Positions 54,124-63,930 are shown, counted from the first letter of the stretch. The stretch is DNA of 64,000 bases from Pseudonocardia sp. HH130629-09 (GCF_001294645.1 NZ_CP011869.1:1-64000), one strand, 5' to 3'. Notes: generated from the sequence alone by a model not told the origin. Translations and numbers: made by a program.

Positions 54124-54372
54124 TCATGCGGTGGCCAGTCGCCGGCGGCCGGACCGCTTCAGCGCGCGACGCTCGCCCTCGTCCTGGCCACCCCACACTC
54201 CGGTGTCCTCTCCCGCGGTGAGGGCGTAGTCCAGGCAGGCCTCCTGGACGGGGCAGCGGCGGCAGACGGCCTTGGCCTTGTCGATCTGCTGCTTGGCCGG
54301 TCCGTCGCTTCCGGCGGGGAAGAAGAGCTCGGGGTTCTCGCGGCGGCATGCCGCCGCGACTCGCCAGTCCAT
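54124..54372 (-). CDS. WhiB-family iron-sulfur transcription factor
   Basis: 82 aa from ATG 54372. Four conserved Cys: one in RVAAACRRENPELFF and three in AVCRRCPVQEACLDYAL (CxxCxxxxxC), which ligate a 4Fe-4S cluster. The GVWGGQDEGERRAL turn and a basic tail (RRALKRSGRRRLATA) bind DNA or sigma factor. Plasmid- and phage-borne WhiB proteins of this size are common in actinobacteria and tune host transcription. The shared promoter motif sits 65 bases upstream. Confidence 0.92.
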   Translation of the reverse strand: MDWRVAAACRRENPELFFPAGSDGPAKQQIDKAKAVCRRCPVQEACLDYALTAGEDTGVWGGQDEGERRALKRSGRRRLATA

Positions 54373-54436
54373 CGTGGGGCCCCTTCGATCGGTTTCGGGT
54401 GACCGGTCGGCGCTGTCATCGCCTCCCGCTGCAATT

Positions 54437-54448
54437 CACTATACCATG
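54437..54448 (-). promoter_or_regulatory. Shared CATGGTATAGTG promoter/operator motif (whiB-like gene)
   Basis: Third exact copy of the 12-base motif on the minus strand, 65 bases upstream of the WhiB-like ATG. It lies in the short gap after the triple-HTH protein 2 gene, whose stop is at 54506. Confidence 0.62.
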
Positions 54449-54505
54449 TATGCGGTCGGATGCGGGTTCTTCGTTCGACTGTTCTTGCTGGTCGAGACCG
54501 TTTGT

Positions 54506-55222
54506 TCAGCGGGTTCGGGGGGTGCGTCGGCCGGCCCGTCCGGGCCTGGTGCGACTGTCGGCGAATGCCCAGATCGTGCGGCGGTGGTAGCGCTGTCGGC
54601 CGTGGGGGTCTGTCCAGTCGGGGCAGGGGAAGTAGCCCGGGTTTCGGGCGAGGTAGCTACGGATGACTGACGCGTCGGCGTAGCCGAGCACTGCGGCGGC
54701 CTGGTCGAGGGTCAGGAGGTCGGCGCCGCTCCCGCTGCGGTCCACTGATGTGAGGCTGGCCCGCTTGGCGGCCTCGTGCTGCTGCCACCAGGCGTCCATC
54801 TCGTCGAGGGACCAGTAGAGGTGGCGTCCGTCGCGGCGGGCCGGGCGGGGGTGGCCGGTGGCGTCGCGGTCGCTGTAGAGGTTGGCGAGGTGCTGGGGCG
54901 AGACACGGAGCCGTCGCGCGAGGGCTGTACGGGTCGGCAGGGTCTCCCCGTCCTGGTCCAGTCGTGCCGGGGGAGGGGCGGTGAGCTGGTCGACGAAGGT
55001 CCGCATCGCCTGTTCGTCCCACCACTGTCGTCGGCCCTGCTGCCACGCCACGGCCGGGTGGCCGTTCTTCGCCCGGTGACGCCACCAGCGCTCTGCGGTC
55101 GCGCGGCCGACGCCGAAGGTCGCGCAGATGCCGGGGCGGGACAGCAGCACGCGGTCGTCGACGACGACCCGCAGCGGGGGAGCGCTCGGGCTCGCGGGGG
55201 CCGTTGCCCTATCCCTGTTCAT
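54506..55222 (-). CDS. Triple helix-turn-helix DNA-binding protein 2
   Basis: 238 aa from ATG 55222. Three HTH modules: LLSRPGICATFGVGRATAERWWRHRAKNGHPAVAW; LARRLRVSPQHLANLYSDRDATGHPRPA with LYWSLDEMDAWW; and LLTLDQAAAVLGYADASVIRSYLARNPGYFPCPDW with YHRRTIWAFAD. The order, spacing and the phrase SLTSVDRSGSGADLLTLDQAA (compare SGLTPVDRTGDPDELLSSAQVA) show common ancestry with the protein at 50629-51399. It is likely a site-specific regulator; the target is unknown. A terminator hairpin lies upstream, so it has its own promoter. Confidence 0.72.
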   Translation of the reverse strand: MNRDRATAPASPSAPPLRVVVDDRVLLSRPGICATFGVGRATAERWWRHRAKNGHPAVAWQQGRRQWWDEQAMRTFVDQLTAPPPARLDQDGETLPTRTALARRLRVSPQHLANLYSDRDATGHPRPARRDGRHLYWSLDEMDAWWQQHEAAKRASLTSVDRSGSGADLLTLDQAAAVLGYADASVIRSYLARNPGYFPCPDWTDPHGRQRYHRRTIWAFADSRTRPGRAGRRTPRTR

Positions 55223-55244
55223 CCGGCTTCTCCCTCCCGACGGG

Positions 55245-55277
55245 GACGCTCCCCGACAGAGACTGCCGGGGAGCGTC
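55245..55277 (-). terminator. Hairpin terminator after the repeat-disrupted gene
   Basis: Perfect 11-bp arms GACGCTCCCCG and CGGGGAGCGTC with an 11-base loop, 13 bases after the stop of the minus-strand gene at 55291. Confidence 0.65.
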
Positions 55278-55290
55278 GTACTGCCTGCGA

Positions 55291-55893
55291 TCAGAGCACT
55301 GCGAGGTAGACCAGCCGCCAGCCGCCGATGATCTCGGGGGAGTGCACCGCCCCGTCGAGCTGGATCCGGGCGGTGAGCGCTCGTGGACGCCGGTCGTGCC
55401 CGACGAGGACGAGCGCGGTGAGCTCTCCGACGCCCTCGACGGGCTGGCTCACGTGGCTGCTCAGAACGCGGCCGATGCCCCGGCGGCCGCCGCCGCGGAG
55501 CAGGAACCCTCGCCCCTGCAGGTACTTCAGGACCTCGGAGTCCGCGAACGGAGCAAGCTGCGCGGCCGGGCGTCGCCCGGCCAGCACCTCGGTGGCGAGC
55601 CGCAGCATGTCGCCTGCGACGCGTGTGAGGTCGGGATCGCGGACGATGTCGGTGACGACCGGGATGCCCCAGTCGGTGTCCTCGAACTCTCCGTAGCCGA
55701 GCTGGTCGATCCCGGCGACGACGGCGTACTGGGCGTACTGGGCGGTTCACTGGGCGTACTGGGCGTACTGGGCGGCGATGTGGTCTACCCACCGCATCTG
55801 GCGAACGGTGACCTCGTCCCCCAGCAGGACGCGCTGGTACTCGCTGTCCAGGACGTAGCTGGACTTCTCTGCCTGTCGGACCCTCTTGCTCAC
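55291..55893 (-). pseudogene. Unknown protein with a stop codon inside a tandem repeat
   Basis: Start GTG 55893 with AAGGAG upstream. It reads SKRVRQAEKSSYVLDSEYQRVLLGDEVTVRQMRWVDHIAAQ, then a repeat block of GCCCAGTAC units (AQYAQYAQ, stop, TAQYAQYA) and resumes in the same frame with VVAGIDQLGYGEFEDTDWGIP through MLRLATEVLAGRRP to 55291. The in-frame TGA is at 55749-55747. The block looks like a recent tandem expansion in which one unit became CAGTGAACC. If intact it would encode about 195-200 aa. No family recognised. Copy B of the IS1380 element sits 78 bases upstream. Confidence 0.6.
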
Positions 55894-55970
55894 GGGCACT
55901 CCTTCGGTTCGGGGGTGGCGTTGCTCGGGCTGTCAATCCCTCGCAACACTTACTAATTTACAGCGTCTAG

Positions 55971-57664
55971 CCCGGACTCTTCACGGGTTGTGCCGGTGAT
56001 CTCCGACCCCAACTGAAGAAAGTGCCTCGTGACCAGGTAAGACAGCGGGTGTCGAAGCCCTGTCCGCCATGGTCGAGGAGGCACTTTCCGAGTGCAGACT
56101 ACAAGCACGCGCCCACCGGTCATCGTGACCGCCGACGGCGCTGGGGTGGTGTCGCCCGTCGGGTCGCGTCTGCTGGCCGATGTCGCCGACCGGACCACGT
56201 TGACCAGTGAACTCTCGACCGCGCTCGCACCGCTGCGACGAGCTCGGGCGCGTCATGATCCGGGGCGGGTGCTGGTCGATCTGGCCGTCGCGGTCGCCGA
56301 CGGGGCCACGAGGATCTGCGAGATCGCGGTCCTGGCCGATCAGGGCGCGGTGTTCGGGTCGGTGGCATCGGACTCGACCTGCTGGCGACTGCTCGACAAG
56401 CTCGACGAGCGCCGGTTGTCCTCGATCGCGGCGGGGCGGGCGCGGGCCCGGGAGGTGGTCTGGGCCCAGCACGCCGACGTCGATGGTCGCGCGTTTCCCG
56501 CGGCTCGGGTCGCCGGCCGCGACCTGCGCCGGCACGGCCGGGACGTGCTGGTGATCGATCTCGACGCCACGATCGTCATCGCCCACAGCGAGAAGGAACA
56601 GGCCACGCCCACGTTCAAGAAGACGTTCGGGTATCACCCGATGCTGGCGTTCTGCGACAACACCGGCGAGTTCCTCGCCGCCCGCTTGCGCCGCGGGAAC
56701 GCCGGTGCGAACACCGCCGCGGATCACATCAACGTGCTCGACGACGCGCTCGCCCAGATCCCTGACGCGTTCCGTCACGGGCACCCGATCCTGGTCCGCA
56801 CCGACACCGCGGGCGCCACGAAAGCCTTCCTCGCCCACATCCGAGCGCAACAAGACACAGCGGTGAGCTGTGAGTTCTCCGTCGGCTGGGCCGTCACCGA
56901 CCGCGAACGCACCGTGATCAGCCTGGTCCCGAAGACGGTGTGGGCCGAGGCGGTCGACGCTGACGGCGGGCACCGTGACGGCGCCGGGCTGGCCGAGATC
57001 ACCGGCTTGCTCCCCGCCTCCGCGTTGGTCGACTACCCGGCCGGGACCCGCGTTGTCGTCCGTCGCGAACGGCCGCATCCCGGCGCGCAGCTCGATGCGT
57101 TCGAGGAGCGTGACGGCTGGCGCTACACCGCGTTCGCCACCGACACCCGCGTCGGGCAGCTCGCCTTCCTCGACGCCCGCCACCGCGCCCACGCCCGGGT
57201 CGAGGACCGGATCCGCTGCGGCAAGGACACCGGCCTCAACCACTTCCCGTCCCGGTCCTTCGCCGTCAACGCGGCGTGGTTGACCGTGGTCATGCTCGCG
57301 GTCGACCTGATCACCTGGACCCAGCGCCTGCTTCTCGACGGCGACCTGGCGAAGGTCGAGCCGAAGGCGTTGCGCTACCGGTTGTTGCACACCGCCGCGC
57401 GGATCACCCGCGGGCAACGCCGAGTCTGGGTCCGTATCCAACGGTCCTGGCCCTGGGCGGTCGATCTCGCCCGCGCGTTCGCGCGGCTGTGCGCGTTGCC
57501 TGTTCCTGCTGGTTGATCTCCGAAGCCCGACACGACGAGCGGCGGGAGCTCCCGGCAGAACGCGCAGGCCGGCCCCTTCGCCATGCCCACCCATCGAACG
57601 AACCGGACCGGATCCGCCGCCAGCCGATCACGCGGTCAATCCGCAGCTCCGTGAATCACCAGGG
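55971..57664. mobile_element. IS1380-type insertion sequence, copy B
   Basis: 1694 bp, inverted relative to copy A and almost identical. CTAG flanks at 55967-55970 and 57665-57668. It lies between the repeat-disrupted gene and the 58-kb region and interrupts no recognisable gene. Confidence 0.9.
56092..57516 (+). CDS. IS1380-family transposase (copy B)
   Basis: 474 aa from GTG 56092. Same protein as copy A except for one visible residue near the N-terminus (GVVSPVG). DDE segments VIDLDATIVIAHSEKEQ, LVRTDTAGATKAF and VEDRIRCGKDTG are all present, and the frame is intact. Confidence 0.92.
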   Translation: MQTTSTRPPVIVTADGAGVVSPVGSRLLADVADRTTLTSELSTALAPLRRARARHDPGRVLVDLAVAVADGATRICEIAVLADQGAVFGSVASDSTCWRLLDKLDERRLSSIAAGRARAREVVWAQHADVDGRAFPAARVAGRDLRRHGRDVLVIDLDATIVIAHSEKEQATPTFKKTFGYHPMLAFCDNTGEFLAARLRRGNAGANTAADHINVLDDALAQIPDAFRHGHPILVRTDTAGATKAFLAHIRAQQDTAVSCEFSVGWAVTDRERTVISLVPKTVWAEAVDADGGHRDGAGLAEITGLLPASALVDYPAGTRVVVRRERPHPGAQLDAFEERDGWRYTAFATDTRVGQLAFLDARHRAHARVEDRIRCGKDTGLNHFPSRSFAVNAAWLTVVMLAVDLITWTQRLLLDGDLAKVEPKALRYRLLHTAARITRGQRRVWVRIQRSWPWAVDLARAFARLCALPVPAG

Positions 57665-58094
57665 CTAGCTTGCCGTGTCAAGATCTACAGGGCTCTGACC
57701 TGCGTTTTTGCTTGGGGGACTCTCCGAGTGAGGCCGGGTCCAGGGCGGCGCCCTGGCCCCCGGGAGGGGGCGGCCCGAAGGGCCGATCTGACTTGGGTGA
57801 GGACCAGACCTGGCCTGTGGAGGGTGGGGGTCTCTCCTCGCGTCGGCAGGACGGCGCTCTGCCCGAGGTTCTGTGGAGCTGCCAGGCTCGCCGCAGGCGA
57901 CCGCGGAGCGGCCGGAGCGCAGCGGAGGGCCTGGTGGCGGAGCAGGTTCTCGGGCACCGTCCTGATGCCGACGCGAGGAGAGATCCCCACCCGGCTCGCC
58001 GGCGGGACTCACCCCCGGCCCCACAGCCGAAGCTGTCCCCACACGAACGGCCTAGTGCGTTGATGGTCGTTCCTGTGCGGCACAGGCTGGGCCC
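57665..58094. other. GC-rich structured intergenic region
   Basis: About 430 bases without a supported gene; open frames here are Pro/Arg/Gly-rich on both strands. It contains the second copy of the 17-bp repeat (57693-57709), a hairpin CCAGGGC/GCCCTGG (57740-57756) and a hairpin CGGCCC/GGGCCG (57771-57785). At the right edge a promoter for the next gene is possible: TTGATG at 58060-58065 and CAGGCT at 58083-58088 with a 17-base spacer, giving a nearly leaderless transcript. Confidence 0.45.
57693..57709. repeat. 17-bp repeat, copy 2
   Basis: CTCTGACCTGCGTTTTT, identical to 53315-53331. It starts 25 bases after the CTAG flanking IS1380 copy B. Confidence 0.5.
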
Positions 58095-58895
58095 ATGACG
58101 GAGAACCTCTGGGCTGCGCTGGCTCCCGGCGCCCCCTTCACCTCTCGTTCGCTGGCGCACCTGCAGCTCGCCGAGACCGCGCGGGAGCTGTCGGATTGGG
58201 CTCGTCATCTGGTGCCGTCCGGGCGCCGCCCGGATCAGGCCTACGACGGCACCCTTGTCACCGATGCCGCTGCGCTCGTCGAGCTCGCCGGGCATGTGCT
58301 CACTGCCGCGGTGCTGGTCGAGCGGCAGGACGGCTGTGGCTGGGGCGCGATCGCCGAGGTCCTCGACGTCGCGGAGGCCGCCGTCCGACAGCGCTGGGAG
58401 CCCATCACCGATGTCTGGAGCCAGGAGCAGCCGGGCTGCTCACCTCACGCCGCAGTGCAGGAGGCGTCGAGGGCCGAGCAGCTGCGCACCCTGGACGCGT
58501 GGGTGGTCCGGCATCGCGACCCTGGCGACCCCGATCACGGTCCGGCGCCGGTGTCCGCGGTCCTGGAGCGGCAGCACCCCTTGCGGGAGCTGGTGCACCT
58601 GCAGGGGCTGGACCGGCTCCGGGCTGAGGAGTTCGGTGCGGCCTCGGTCGAGCGGCGTGCTGTGCTGGAGCGCCTGATCCAGGTGCACCAGACCCTCGTC
58701 GACCGCGCAGGCACCGATGAGCAGGACCGCCAGGAGCATCGTGCCCAGGTCACCCGGCTGCAGCGCCTTCTCGGGGATCTGGGAGCCACGAGCGGGGATG
58801 GGGGACCTGCTCCGGCGTGTGAGTGGTGGACGGTGACCGGTCCCCGGCCCGGGTGTCGCGGTCATCGGTGTAGCCCGCGTGCAGTCTGTCCCTGA
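58095..58895 (+). CDS. HTH-containing protein of unknown function
   Basis: 266 aa from ATG 58095. Helical throughout: LQLAETARELSDWARHLVP, VELAGHVLTAAVLVERQ, then a sigma-like HTH QDGCGWGAIAEVLDVAEAAVRQRWEPI, and a long charged second half (LRELVHLQGLDRLRAEEFG; LERLIQVHQTLVDRAGTDEQ). The last 20 residues are Cys/Pro/Arg-rich and overlap the end of the convergent helicase gene (58862), so the true C-terminus may be shorter. No family named. It may regulate plasmid genes. Confidence 0.65.
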   Translation: MTENLWAALAPGAPFTSRSLAHLQLAETARELSDWARHLVPSGRRPDQAYDGTLVTDAAALVELAGHVLTAAVLVERQDGCGWGAIAEVLDVAEAAVRQRWEPITDVWSQEQPGCSPHAAVQEASRAEQLRTLDAWVVRHRDPGDPDHGPAPVSAVLERQHPLRELVHLQGLDRLRAEEFGAASVERRAVLERLIQVHQTLVDRAGTDEQDRQEHRAQVTRLQRLLGDLGATSGDGGPAPACEWWTVTGPRPGCRGHRCSPRAVCP

Positions 58896-61800
58896 CCTGC
58901 GGCTTGGTGCTGTGGTGGCGATGCGCTGATCGCTGCTTCCGGCGGCGATGCTGAGCTGCGGTCCCTCCAGGCGTGGCGGGCGGCTTCTAGTTCCTCGGCC
59001 GTCGCAGCGCGCGGGGTCGTCGCGCTGTCGGGGCCGTCGCTCCGATCGGTCGTGGGCTGCTGGGCCGGCACCGCCTCGGCTTCCGGGCGCTGCCCGTTGG
59101 CCTCCTCGAGCATCTGCGTGGCGATCACCTCTGCTGTGGCTCGGGCGCTGGCGAGCTGGTCGGCGTGGGGGAAGGGCTGGTCGAGCCCGGCCCGGGCCTG
59201 TTCGGCTTCGCGGCCGGCCAGGCGGCGCTGTTCCTGGAGGGTCTCGGCGAGCTTGTCGAGACCGCCGAGCTTGTTCTCCAACCGCTGCATCAGGCCGGTG
59301 GGGTCGCCGTCGAGGAACTGGGACCGTTCGATGGTGAAGGTCCCGCGGGGCACGTCGACGAGGGTCAGCTCGGCGACGATGTCGTCCCCGGCCGGGCGGA
59401 CGGCAGCGGTGACGGTGTGCCCGCCGATCTCGACGACGGGGCGGGCGTCGGTGGGGGCGCTGTAGCGGTTCGCCCGGGTCAGCGCGGGACGGAGCAGGTC
59501 CTGCAACGAGCGGCCGGCGTCACTTCGTGAGGTGTACGGGTGGCCCCAGACCTCGGCACGGAAGGCCTCGCCCCGTGTGGTGGTGCGGCGCGAGACGGCG
59601 GCCTCGACCTGGCGGAGTTCCTCGGTGATCTCCTCCCCGGCGCGCTCGGCCGCACGGACGGTGCGCAGCAGGTGGTCGTTGTTGCGGTAGTGGGCGCGTT
59701 CGAGGCGTTCGAGTCGGTTGACGTCGGAGTCGGCCTTGGCCTTCTCCATGACGCGGGGGTCGCCGGTGGCGAGTGCCTTGACCTCGTCGTAGGACAGTGC
59801 GGCGTCGCCGATGTCCTCGATCTCGCGGACGTCGAGGCGTCCGCGCATCATCTGCGCGATGAGCATCGCCTTCCTGGTGATGGTCTGCCAGGAGTAGGCG
59901 TCGAAGCTGCCCTCGGTGACGTAGCGGAGGATCTCGACCTCGGGGTTCTGGTTGCGCTGGCGGATGATGCGGCCCTCACGCTGGGCGATGTCGGCGGGTC
60001 GCCAGGGGCAGTCGAGGTGGTGCAGCGCGCGGGCGCGGGTCTGGACGTTCGTCCCGACGCCCATCCGCTGGGTGGACCCGATGAGCACGGCGATCTGTCC
60101 CGAGCGGGCGGCGCGGAACATCGCCGCCTTGGCCGCGTCGTTGTTTGCCTCGTGCATGAAGCGCACGCTGCCCTCGGGCAGCCCCCGCTCGTGGAGCTTG
60201 GTGCGCAGGTCGTCGTAGACGCTGAACCGGCCCTCGTCGTTGGGGACGCCCAGGTCACAGAACACGAGTTGGAGCGCGCCGGGGGTCGGATGGGGCTGCT
60301 GGGTGTCGGGGTGGAGGTAGGTGGTGTCGCGGTGGTCGCGCCAGATCCGGGCGATGCGGTCGGCGGCGATGTCGAGCTTGGTGGCCTCGTCGGTGTCCGC
60401 CCCGACGAGCCGGAGGTCCAGGGCTGCGGCCCGCCCCTCGCCGGTGATCGTCAGCATGTTCTCCTTGCCCCGTTCTGCGCCGCCGCTCCGGAGCAGCTCG
60501 GCTCGACGGACGAGGTCGGTGACGACATCCTCGCGTGCGGCGGAGCCCGGGACGACCACGGCTTCGGCGGTGCGACGGCCGTCGTCGTTGGCCTTGAGCG
60601 CGGGCACTGGGAGGTCGAGGTCCTCGGCGGTCTTGACGTCGGCCGAGACGTGCCACATGCGGAGCAGCTCGGGGACGTTCTTGAACTTGGCGAACCGGGA
60701 TTTCATGCGGGGCTTGCCACCGTCGGGGGCGAGCTCGATGCCGGTGACGACCTCGCCGAAGGTGGCGGCCCAGGAGTCGAAGTCCTCGATGCCGGCCTCC
60801 TGGAGGAGGTCCGGGCGCAGGTAGCGCTGCATGACGTGCGCTTCGCTGACGCTGTTGGCGATCGGTGTCGCGGTGGCGAGCACCCCGACTCGGCCTCCGT
60901 GGCGCTCGCGCAGGTACTCCAGCTTCATGTGCAGGTCGGTGGCCCGGTCGGCTCCGGGCACCGCGGCGTCGGGGATGTTCGACAGGGTGCGCAGGTTCTT
61001 GAAGTCGTGGGCCTCGTCGACGGCCAGCCAGTCGATGCCGGTCTGTTCGAACGTGAGGCCGGGGTCCTTGATCTTGTCGAGCTTCTCGCGTAGCCGCTCC
61101 TCGGCGCGGGCGAGGATGCCCTCCATCCGCTTGACGTTGAGCGAACGCTCGCCACTGGCCTTCAGGTCCTCGAGCCAGGCACGGACTCGGGCCGATTCCC
61201 GCTCCTCGTAGCGGGTCTGGGTCTCCACGCTCATGGGCAGCTTGGTGAACGCGGACCGGGTGAGGATGATCGCGTCCCAGTCGCCGGTGGCGGCTCGGGC
61301 GACGAAGTCCCGGCGGCGTTGGGCGGACAGGTCGTCCTTGCCGGCGGGCAGGATGTTGGCTCGGGGGTAGAGGGCCAGGAACTCGGCCGAGAACTGGTCG
61401 AGCATGTGGTTCGGCACGACGATGGCTGGTTTGCGGACCATGCCGAGGCGCTTGAGCTCCATCGCTCCGGCGATCATCTCGACCGTCTTGCCGGCGCCGA
61501 CCTCGTGGAACAGCCCGACGGCGGGCTCGGAGATCATCCGGGCGATCGCGGCCCGTTGATGCGGGCGTAGCGGGGGGAAGGTCTCGGCGATGCCGGGCAG
61601 GGTGAGCTCGCTGCCGTCGTAGGAGCGCAGCACGATGGCGTTGAAGCGCTCGTTGTAGACGCGGGCCAGGTGCTCGGCGCGCTGCGGGTCCTCCCAGGCC
61701 CACTCGCTGAAGCGGGCGTCCAGGGCGGTCATCTTCTCCTGGGCGGCCAGGGTCTCGGTGGTGTTGAGCCACCGTCGGCCTTCGTCGTCCTCGTCGTAGA

Positions 61801-63930
61801 CGCGCACGGAGCGCTGCTCGAGTGCCGCTTCGGCGAGGTCGGGTGCTGCACGACGGGTCGTGCCCCAGGTCGAGGTCGCAGCGACGCTGGTGCCGGTGCC
61901 CTGGACCTTCCAGATGTTGCCGCCAGCGTGCTCGACCCGCAGGCGTGGGTCTTCGAGGGTCTCGCGCAGGAACTGCTGCACGTGCTCGGCTGAGATCCAG
62001 GGGGCGCCGAGTCGGGCGTGGATCTCGGCCGGGCCGAGGTCACTGGGGATGATCGGGCGGAGGGCGTCGACGTTGCGCTGGAAGCGGGCGTCCGCGTCGG
62101 CCGCGGTCTCGGCTGCCGCGAGCTTGGCGCGGACGTTGCCGGACAGGTACTCCGCCGCGACGACCAGGAGCCCGGGTTCGGTGGTGGGGCCGGTCGCGTC
62201 AGCGCGCGGCGGCTGCTCGAACACCAGGTCGCCGAGGCGGTCCCGTACCTCTGCGGGGTCGGTCTGCAGGAGTGCGGCGATGTGGTTGGTGTTCACCGCG
62301 CCGTAGGTGTCCAGGCAGATGGCCAGGGCTTCGGCGGGGGTCTCTGCGCTGGTGCGCGGTCGTCGCGGTGCGACGACGCGTTCGGTGAAGATGGCCGCAC
62401 GGCTGGCTTGCCCGGTCGACTCGTCGTAGTCCTCCAGCGCGCGGACGACGGGCGAGTAGGGGTCGGCCCGGAAGCCGCCCTGGGGCGGGTACTGCTTGGC
62501 GAGGATGTCCTCCCCGGTCTCCGCGTGCTGTCGGCCGGTCCGGCGCCACGTGAAGCGTCGGAGGGGGCCGAACGTCTCGACGTAGGTGGCGTAGCGCTGA
62601 CCGAGCTCCTCCCGCAGCCCGGCGATCTCGGCGGTGTCGTCCGCGGTGGCGGCCTCGGCGTCGAGCAGGGCCCGGGTGGTGTCTCGCAGCCCGATGAGGG
62701 CACGCAGCTCGGTCTGCTGGGTACGGGGCACGGGGTACTCGACCACCGCCCCGTCCTGGATGCGGGTGAAGGTTCCATCGGGGGTCGTCTGCAGGAGCCC
62801 TTCCTGCTGCGCCTCGGCCCCGTTGGCGAGGGTGATGACCGGGTCGGTGGTGCCGGGGTGGCCGGCGTGCGTGTAGCCGAGCCCGGTCGTGGAGGCGTGC
62901 TGGACGATCTGGCCGAGGGCGGCGGCCAGCGTGGTGTCGGTGAGGTCGCCGACGATCTGTAGCTCGTCGTGGCGGTAGGCGCCGTGCCCGAGCTGGGGGT
63001 GCCGAGAACCATCTCGGGGTTCTGCTGGAAGTAGTGGTTGACCGCGATCTCGCCCTGGTCCCCGATGCTCATCGGGCTGGTGTCGAGCCAGCTGTCGTCG
63101 GCCGGGGCCGCGCCGGGCTCGCGGCGGCGCAGGACGAGCAGGTCGGTCACGACAGCGGTGCCGGCGGCGCGCTGGTGGGCCTTGCTCGGGAGCCTGACCG
63201 CACCGATGAGGTCGGCATGTTCCCCGATCGCGAGACGGGCGCTCGGGCTCTCGGAGTCGAGGGTGTATCGGCTGGTCAGGGCGAGGACGAGCCCGCCCGG
63301 GTGGGTCAGGTGCACGGACTTGAGCAGGAAGTAGTTGTGGATGCTGTGGGCTCCGGCGTTGTGCACCGGGTCGGCCGGGGCGACCTTCGCGAACGGCACG
63401 TTGCCGATGACCAGGTCGAACGTGCCCTCGGGTGCCCGGGTCTGGACGAAGGACTCGTGGCGGATGGTGGCGTGCGGTTGGAGGGCCTGGGCGATGGCTG
63501 CGGTGGTCGGTTCCACCTCGACGCCGACCATCCGGGCGTTCTCGGGTGCGAGCGCGAGGAACGTTCCCGCGCCGCACCCGGGCTCGAGCACCGTCCCGCC
63601 GGCGAACCCGAGGTCCTCGACTGCTCGCCACATCGCCTTGGCGATGGTCAGGTCGGTGTAGTGGGCGTTCAGGGTGCTCCGTCGTGCAGCACTGAACTCG
63701 GTCTCGCTGAGCAGGTCGCGCAACTCGCGACGGGCCCAGGCGAACTCCTCACGTTGCGGGTCGAACACCCGGGGGGCTGCTCCCCACCCGGACCAGCGGG
63801 CGAGTGTGGCCTGCTCCTCCGCGTTCGCCGGCCGCTGTGCCCGTTCTACGTGGCGCAGCGTGCGCAGCGCGGCCAGGTTCGCCTCGACCCGCGCTCGTTC
63901 GCCGGAGGGAGCGAGATCGTCCTGCGTCAG
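58862..63930 (-). CDS. N12-class adenine methylase / SNF2-like helicase (DarB-type), frameshifted
   Basis: Giant two-part protein of about 1690 aa. N-terminal methylase: LARWSGWGAAPRVFD, motif I TVLEPGCGAGTFLALAP and motif IV LVIGNVPFAKV. C-terminal SF2 helicase: FHEVGAGKTVEMIAGAM (Walker A), WLAVDEAHDFKNL (motif II), LATATPIANS (III) and QREGRIIRQRNQNPE (VI). Phage P1 DarB-like proteins of this layout protect incoming DNA from restriction. As read, the frame breaks at the GGGGG run 62995-62999; one extra G restores VLGTPQLGHGAYRHDELQIV. Coding continues left past GTG 63768 (LTQDDLAPSGERARVE), and the start is unresolved near the window edge. Confidence 0.8.

Noticed and set aside
59540..61093. 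517-aa + strand open frame opposite the helicase
   Set aside because: Antisense shadow with Val/Gly/Asp-rich composition and no recognisable motif.
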